A DNA stretch of 64,000 nt, from positions 10,305,008-10,369,007 of the forward strand of contig JAKZAP010000007.1 in the NCBI GenBank assembly GCA_023053575.1, written 5' to 3'. A program made the position numbers and the translations under genes. The first letter of the stretch is position 1; the number at the start of each line of letters is the position of its first letter. A model generated the notes under the pieces. The model was not told where the DNA came from and searched no databases. It saw nothing but the letters and a program-made list of their open reading frames with translations. Origin of the DNA: Branchinecta lynchi (taxonomy: Eukaryota > Arthropoda > Branchiopoda > Anostraca > Branchinectidae). Below, piece by piece: positions 59,432-64,000 of the stretch.

Positions 59432-59759
59432 CCTACCGCCCGAAGTTTAGCATCTGGTTTAATGTCTTCCGCAAATGAGGGTTCAGGTGACGGCTTCTTT
59501 CTGACTTCACCGATCAGTCCTTCTTTTAATCAAGCTGCAAGGGAGATCGTCCGGATTCCTGGCAAGAAAAGGTTCAGATGTGGATTCAGCGTGCTACTAG
59601 CCTCTAACTGTTGGGGAAAGAAAGGTGACATATGATCCCACCTTATCGTCCGCTGTAGCAGCTTTCGGTTTTCGTGTTTCCGGTTTTCACCATATTTTGT
59701 GGAGCTCATAACTCGTGAACCACTGAAAGTATCAAGTTCGGACTTGGTACACTAGTGGG

Positions 59760-60117
59760 AATTGGAGTCTAGTTTTGCCTTTTGGGGGTCCCACCCTCCA
59801 CCCCAACCCGGTTCAGGGGCAATTGGGCCCAGATTGCCCAGTGAACAATGTGCATAGCTTGACCAAAACTTGACATAGGACGATGAAATTCCTTGTACAT
59901 GTAGATCCTAGGGCTGGTAAATTGCTTTTAAAGTTCCCCCCTCCCCCACTCACCCCGTTCATGGGTAACTGGGCCCAGATTGCCCAGGAGTAAAGTTTGT
60001 TACCCGTGACAGGAATCAACAGATAGGTTTGTGGGCATTGGGGTCTCTTTTTACTTTTTGCGGGTCCCAAACTCTACCCCCACTTGGTTCAGGGGCAATT
60101 GGGCCCACATTGGCCAT
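59760..60117. repeat. Family D tandem repeat, copy 2
   Basis: Blocks GGTTCAGGGGCAATTGGGCC, GACATAGGACGATGAAATTC and GGGCATTGGGGTCTCT follow the same order as at 23560-24330. It abuts family B copy B4. Confidence 0.8.
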
Positions 60118-61790
60118 TTTGTATGGCACTTGCCCTTCGGCCAAGTGCCATATAGCGATTGTAATTTCTGTCCGTCAGTCCGTCTGTCGGTCCCGGTTTT
60201 GCTAGTTCGGGCACTTCCAGATAAGCGAGGACGATGAAACTTGGCAGGCGTATCAGGAACCGGACCAAATCAAATTAGAAATAGTGACTTCCCCGATCCG
60301 ACCATCTGGAAGGGAGTGGAGGGAGGGGGAATCCGGTAAAACTAGGAAAAATGAGATTTTTAGCTTACGAACGGGTGATCGGATCTTAATGAGACTTGAT
60401 ATATGGAAGGAAACAGAAGCTCCATTTTAAATCCAGACCGGATCCGGTGATATTGGGGGGAGTTGGAGAGGGAAACCGGAAATCTTGGAAAACACTTAGA
60501 GTGGACAGATCCGGATGAAACTTGGTGGAGAGAACAAGCACAAGTCCTAGATACTTGACTGATATAACCGGAACGGATCCGCGCACTTTGGAGGAGTTGG
60601 GGGGGGGTCCGAATTTCTAGTGATCCCGCGAGTTCGGTGCTTCCTGGTCTGCTGGGACGATGAAAATTGGCAGGCATGTCAGGGACCCGACCAGATTAAG
60701 TAGGAAATAACCACTTCCCCGATCCGACCATCTGGGGGGGAGTGGAGGGAGGGGGAAGCCAAAATTTGAGGTATTCTTAACATGTGAACGAGTGATCGGA
60801 TCTTGATGAAAGTTGATATTTAGGAACACCTCGTGTCTCAGACGTCCCACTTTAAATTCGAACCGGATCCGATGACACTGGTGGGAGCTAGAGGAGGGAA
60901 CCGGAAATCTTGAGAAACGCGTAGAATGGAGGGATCGGGATGAAACTTGGTGGGGAGAACAAGCACAAGTCCTAGATTCGTCATTGACATAAGCGGACTG
61001 GATCCGGGCACTGTGGGGGACTTGGGGGGGGGGGGGGTACGGATTTCTAGCGATCCCGCGAGTTCGGCATACTTCCTGATGTGCTAGGACGATGAAACTT
61101 GGCAGGTATGTCAGGGATCCGAACAGATTGACTTGAGAATAGCCGTTTCGCCGATCCGACCATCTTGGGGGGAGTGGATGGATGGAGAGTCCGGAATCTA
61201 GTGGCATGCATAACTTTTGAACGGGTTCTCGGAATTGAATGAAACTTGTCTGGTGAAAAGAGCTATCGCCTCAGATGTTCAGTGTCAAGTCCGGGTCGGG
61301 TCCGATACCTTTGGGGGATGGGGGGGGGTGCCGGAAAACTGAAGAAACGCTTAAAGCAGAGGGATTGGGACGGAACTTAATGGAGAGAACAAGCATTAGG
61401 CCTAAATACGAAATTAACGGAGCCAGATGGTTTTGAGGCTTTGTGGGGGGAGTTGGAGGGGGTTTCCTTGAATTCTGGTAGTCGCGAGTTAGAATAGTTC
61501 CAGACGTACTACGACAACGAAACTTTGCAGTCATATTAGTGACCCGACTTAATTGACTTAAGAACCTGACACAACATACCCCCGGAAACTTCTGTTTCCA
61601 GATCCGAGCATTTTTGGGGGAGCGAGGGAAGAGAAATATGGAAATTGACTTCTGCAAATTGCGAACGAGTGGTCTTATTCGAGTGAAACTTAATGGGTGA
61701 TAAGAATCGACGGCCTCAACATCTAAAACATGCGCTGGAACTTTATGTGACTACGGTTAATTGGGGGGGGGGGGACTTTTGACTTGCACA
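60118..61790. repeat. Family B large repeat, copy B4
   Basis: It opens with a hairpin TATGGCACTTG...CAAGTGCCATA (60122-60152), then ATTTCTGTCCGTCAGTCCGT. Monomers of about 430 bp follow (CCGATCCGACCATCT near 60300, 60728, 61159), with GATGAAACTTGGCAGGCGTA and G-runs. Confidence 0.85.
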
Positions 61791-61791
61791 A

Positions 61792-62968
61792 AAAATAAGA
61801 CCAAAGGTGTCGATGGGATCGTAAAATCAAATATTTGATTCAGACAATCGAGTCTTGTCTTCACCATATCCAGTCTCGGACAGGCTAATCATCAGAGAAA
61901 ACCAAGTTCTGATACACCTCTATAAGCCATATCTATTTTGACGATACTGACCGAGACTTCCTGCCGATTTCCGAGCGAACTACTAGTCCAGCAAAAGAAA
62001 AAATACAGAAACAAAACCAGCGTATGCCCTTATCCCTATAAAGAACATCTAATCAACTTTGAATAAAAGTTTGACTTAGAAAAAAAATCCGGTTACAACC
62101 GGATTCCGGAATAATTCTATGTCCAGGTAAAAAATCATTGTCATAAACCGACTCAGCCTCTCTTCTTACCCCTTCATCTGTCATCTAATCAAACTTTTGC
62201 TTTTAACAAATTTTCCGGTTTTGGCCGGATTCCGGGCGAACTAGTTGCCCAGCGAGAAAATGATTTTCACCATCGTGTTCGGCATGTCTTTTTACCCATA
62301 AATCAAACATTTACTCAACTTCAGATTAAACCTGTACTTTTAACCAACTTTCCGGTTTTCGCCGGATTCCGGGCGAACTACATATCCGGGTAGAAAATTG
62401 TTTTCACGTAAGTGTTCAACATGTCTTCTTGCCCTAAATCGATAATCTAATCAACTTGAAATAAAACTTCTAACTTAAACAAACTTTCCGGTTTCGGCCG
62501 GATTCCGGACGAACTACTTGTCTGTCGAGAAAATGGTTTTCACCATCGTCTTCAGCATATCTTCCTACCCCTAAATCGAACATCTAATCAACTTCAAATA
62601 AAACTTTTACTTTTAACAAACTTTCCGGTTTTAGCCGGATTCCGGGCGAACTACTCGTCCGATGACAAAATAGTTTTCACCATCGTGCTCAGCATGTCTT
62701 CTTACCCCATACTCGACTATCACATTAGCTGTTTCGAAATATTTTGTTTGCCCCTTAATTTGAACCCCCACCCCTAAATGTAGGGCTACAAAGCCCATCT
62801 ACGAACTTGACTGGTCCGACGACCCAACGAATCCTCACACCAAGTTTCATCAAAATATCTCATTCCCTTCGAGAGTTATCGTGCCTACAGACGGACGGAC
62901 GGACAGACGGACAACTTTTGCGATGTCATAGGTATCCCTCCACTTACGTTTTGGGATCCCAAAAACAG
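61792..62968 (-). repeat. Family A element, copy A5
   Basis: Reverse orientation: the right end AAGACCAAAGGTGTCGATGG lies at 61797. Several CCGGATTCCGGGCGAACTAC monomers about 137 bp apart follow. The left end is (ACGG)n, GATGTCATAGGTATCC, CTTACGTTTTGGGATCCC at about 62965. Confidence 0.88.
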
Positions 62969-63194
62969 ATGGACCGAATGAGATGCAAGTTCGACAGTGC
63001 CGAGTTTATGCGGCCTAGATTTGTTATTTGGCGGATTGCCGGAAACTTTGAGGCTCGCAAAGGGGTCAAACGAGTGCATTAGTTTAAATTAAACATGGAA
63101 CGTAGAGAGAGCACATACCCTAGATGACATATTTTTGCCCGAACCGGGTCCGACAACTTTGGTGGGTGTGTAAACTTGATAAATAGGTGATCCG

Positions 63195-64000
63195 ATTTTT
63201 GGGATCCCAAAACGTAAGTGGAGGGATACCTATGACATCGCAAAAGTTGTCCGTCTGTCCGTCCGTCCGTCCGTCCGTCCGTCCGTCTGTAAGCACGATA
63301 ACTCTCGAAGGGAGTGAGATATTTTGATGAAACTTGGTGTGAGGATTCGTTGGGTCGTCGGACCAGTCAAGTTCGTAGATGGGCTATGTAGCCCTACATT
63401 TAGGGGTGGGGGAGGGGGTTTAAATTAAGGGGCAAACAAAATATTTTGAAACAGCTAATGTGATAGTCGATTATGGGGTAAGAAGACATGCTGAGCACGA
63501 TGGTGAAAACTATTTTGTCATCGGACGAGTAGTTCGCCCGGAATCCGGCCAAAACCGGAAAGTTTGTTAAAAGTAAAAGTTTTATTTGAAGTTGATTAGA
63601 TGTTCGATTTAGGGGTAGGAAGACATGCTGAAGACGATGGTGAAAACCATTTTCTCGAAGGATAAGTAGTACGCCCGGAATCCGGCCGAAACCGGAAAGT
63701 TTGTTAAAATTAGAAGTTTTATTTCGAGTTGATAGTTTGATAGTCGATTATGGGGTAAGAAGACATGCTGAGCACCATGGGGAAAATCATTTTGTCATCG
63801 GACGAGTAGTTCGCCCGGAATCCGGCCAAAACCGGAAAGTTTGTTAAAAGTGAAAGTTTTATTTGAAGTTGATTAGATGTTCGATTTAGGGGTAGGAAGA
63901 CATGCTGAAGACGATGGTGAAAATCATTTTCTTGACGGACAAGTAGTTCGCCCGGAATCCGGCCAAAACCGGAAAATTTGTTAAAAGCAAAAGTTCGAGT
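63195..64000 (+). repeat. Family A element, copy A6 (cut by window end)
   Basis: The left end TTTTTGGGATCCCAAAACGT lies near 63197, followed by GACATCGCAAAAGTTGTCCG and (TCCG)n. Monomers with GGAATCCGG lie at 63539, 63677, 63817 and 63954, 137-140 bp apart. It faces copy A5 head to head. Confidence 0.9.

Noticed and set aside
63250..63290. (TCCG)n arrays as CRISPR-like or regulatory repeats
   Set aside because: They are microsatellites at a fixed place in family A elements.

Overview
This window is nuclear DNA from an animal, most likely an invertebrate. Its genes are split into short exons with GT-AG introns, the two recognisable genes have clear human counterparts, and most of the rest is old transposon sequence (non-LTR retrotransposons, hAT-type MITEs and fold-back elements, minisatellite-bearing elements). 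I cannot place the species more closely. There are no bacterial operons, rRNA genes or CRISPR arrays.

Two protein-coding genes are present, both incomplete, and they point away from each other. On the minus strand, ten exons between 32911 and 4371 encode an NCOA5-like protein: an N-terminal RRM, a Pro/Gly/Arg-rich low-complexity middle, a HisRS-like anticodon-binding domain and the conserved NCOA5 C-terminus with its stop codon. All nine splice junctions keep the reading frame. The start-codon exon was not found. On the plus strand, five exons between 45404 and 58920 encode an ECI2-like enoyl-CoA delta isomerase: an acyl-CoA-binding domain followed by the first part of the crotonase fold. The catalytic-glutamate exon and the C-terminus lie beyond the window, and the first exon is not identified. 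The 5' ends and promoters of both genes must lie between about 32.9 and 45.4 kb.

Layout: 0.1-2.5 kb, a hAT-type element (8-bp target duplication) carrying a minisatellite element; 4.4-32.9 kb, NCOA5-like exons with introns full of LINE fragments, hAT MITEs, palindromes and a hammerhead-like sequence; 33-34.1 kb, a decayed reverse transcriptase; 35-40 kb, hAT-type fold-back elements; 40.5-43.2 kb, a large 'family B' repeat; 45.4-58.9 kb, ECI2-like exons with family A and B repeats, LINEs and fold-back elements in the introns; 59-64 kb, family D, B and A repeats.

The most unusual item is a 44-nt sequence at 7893-7936 (minus strand, sense to NCOA5) with every required part of a minimal type-I hammerhead ribozyme. 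Relatives lie in fold-back elements at 43.6-44.1 and 57.7-58.0 kb. Also notable are six copies of a dispersed element (family A) with conserved ends and a variable core of ~137-bp hairpin-rich monomers, a second large family (B) with perfect terminal hairpins, and at least six hAT-like elements with readable 8-bp target-site duplications.
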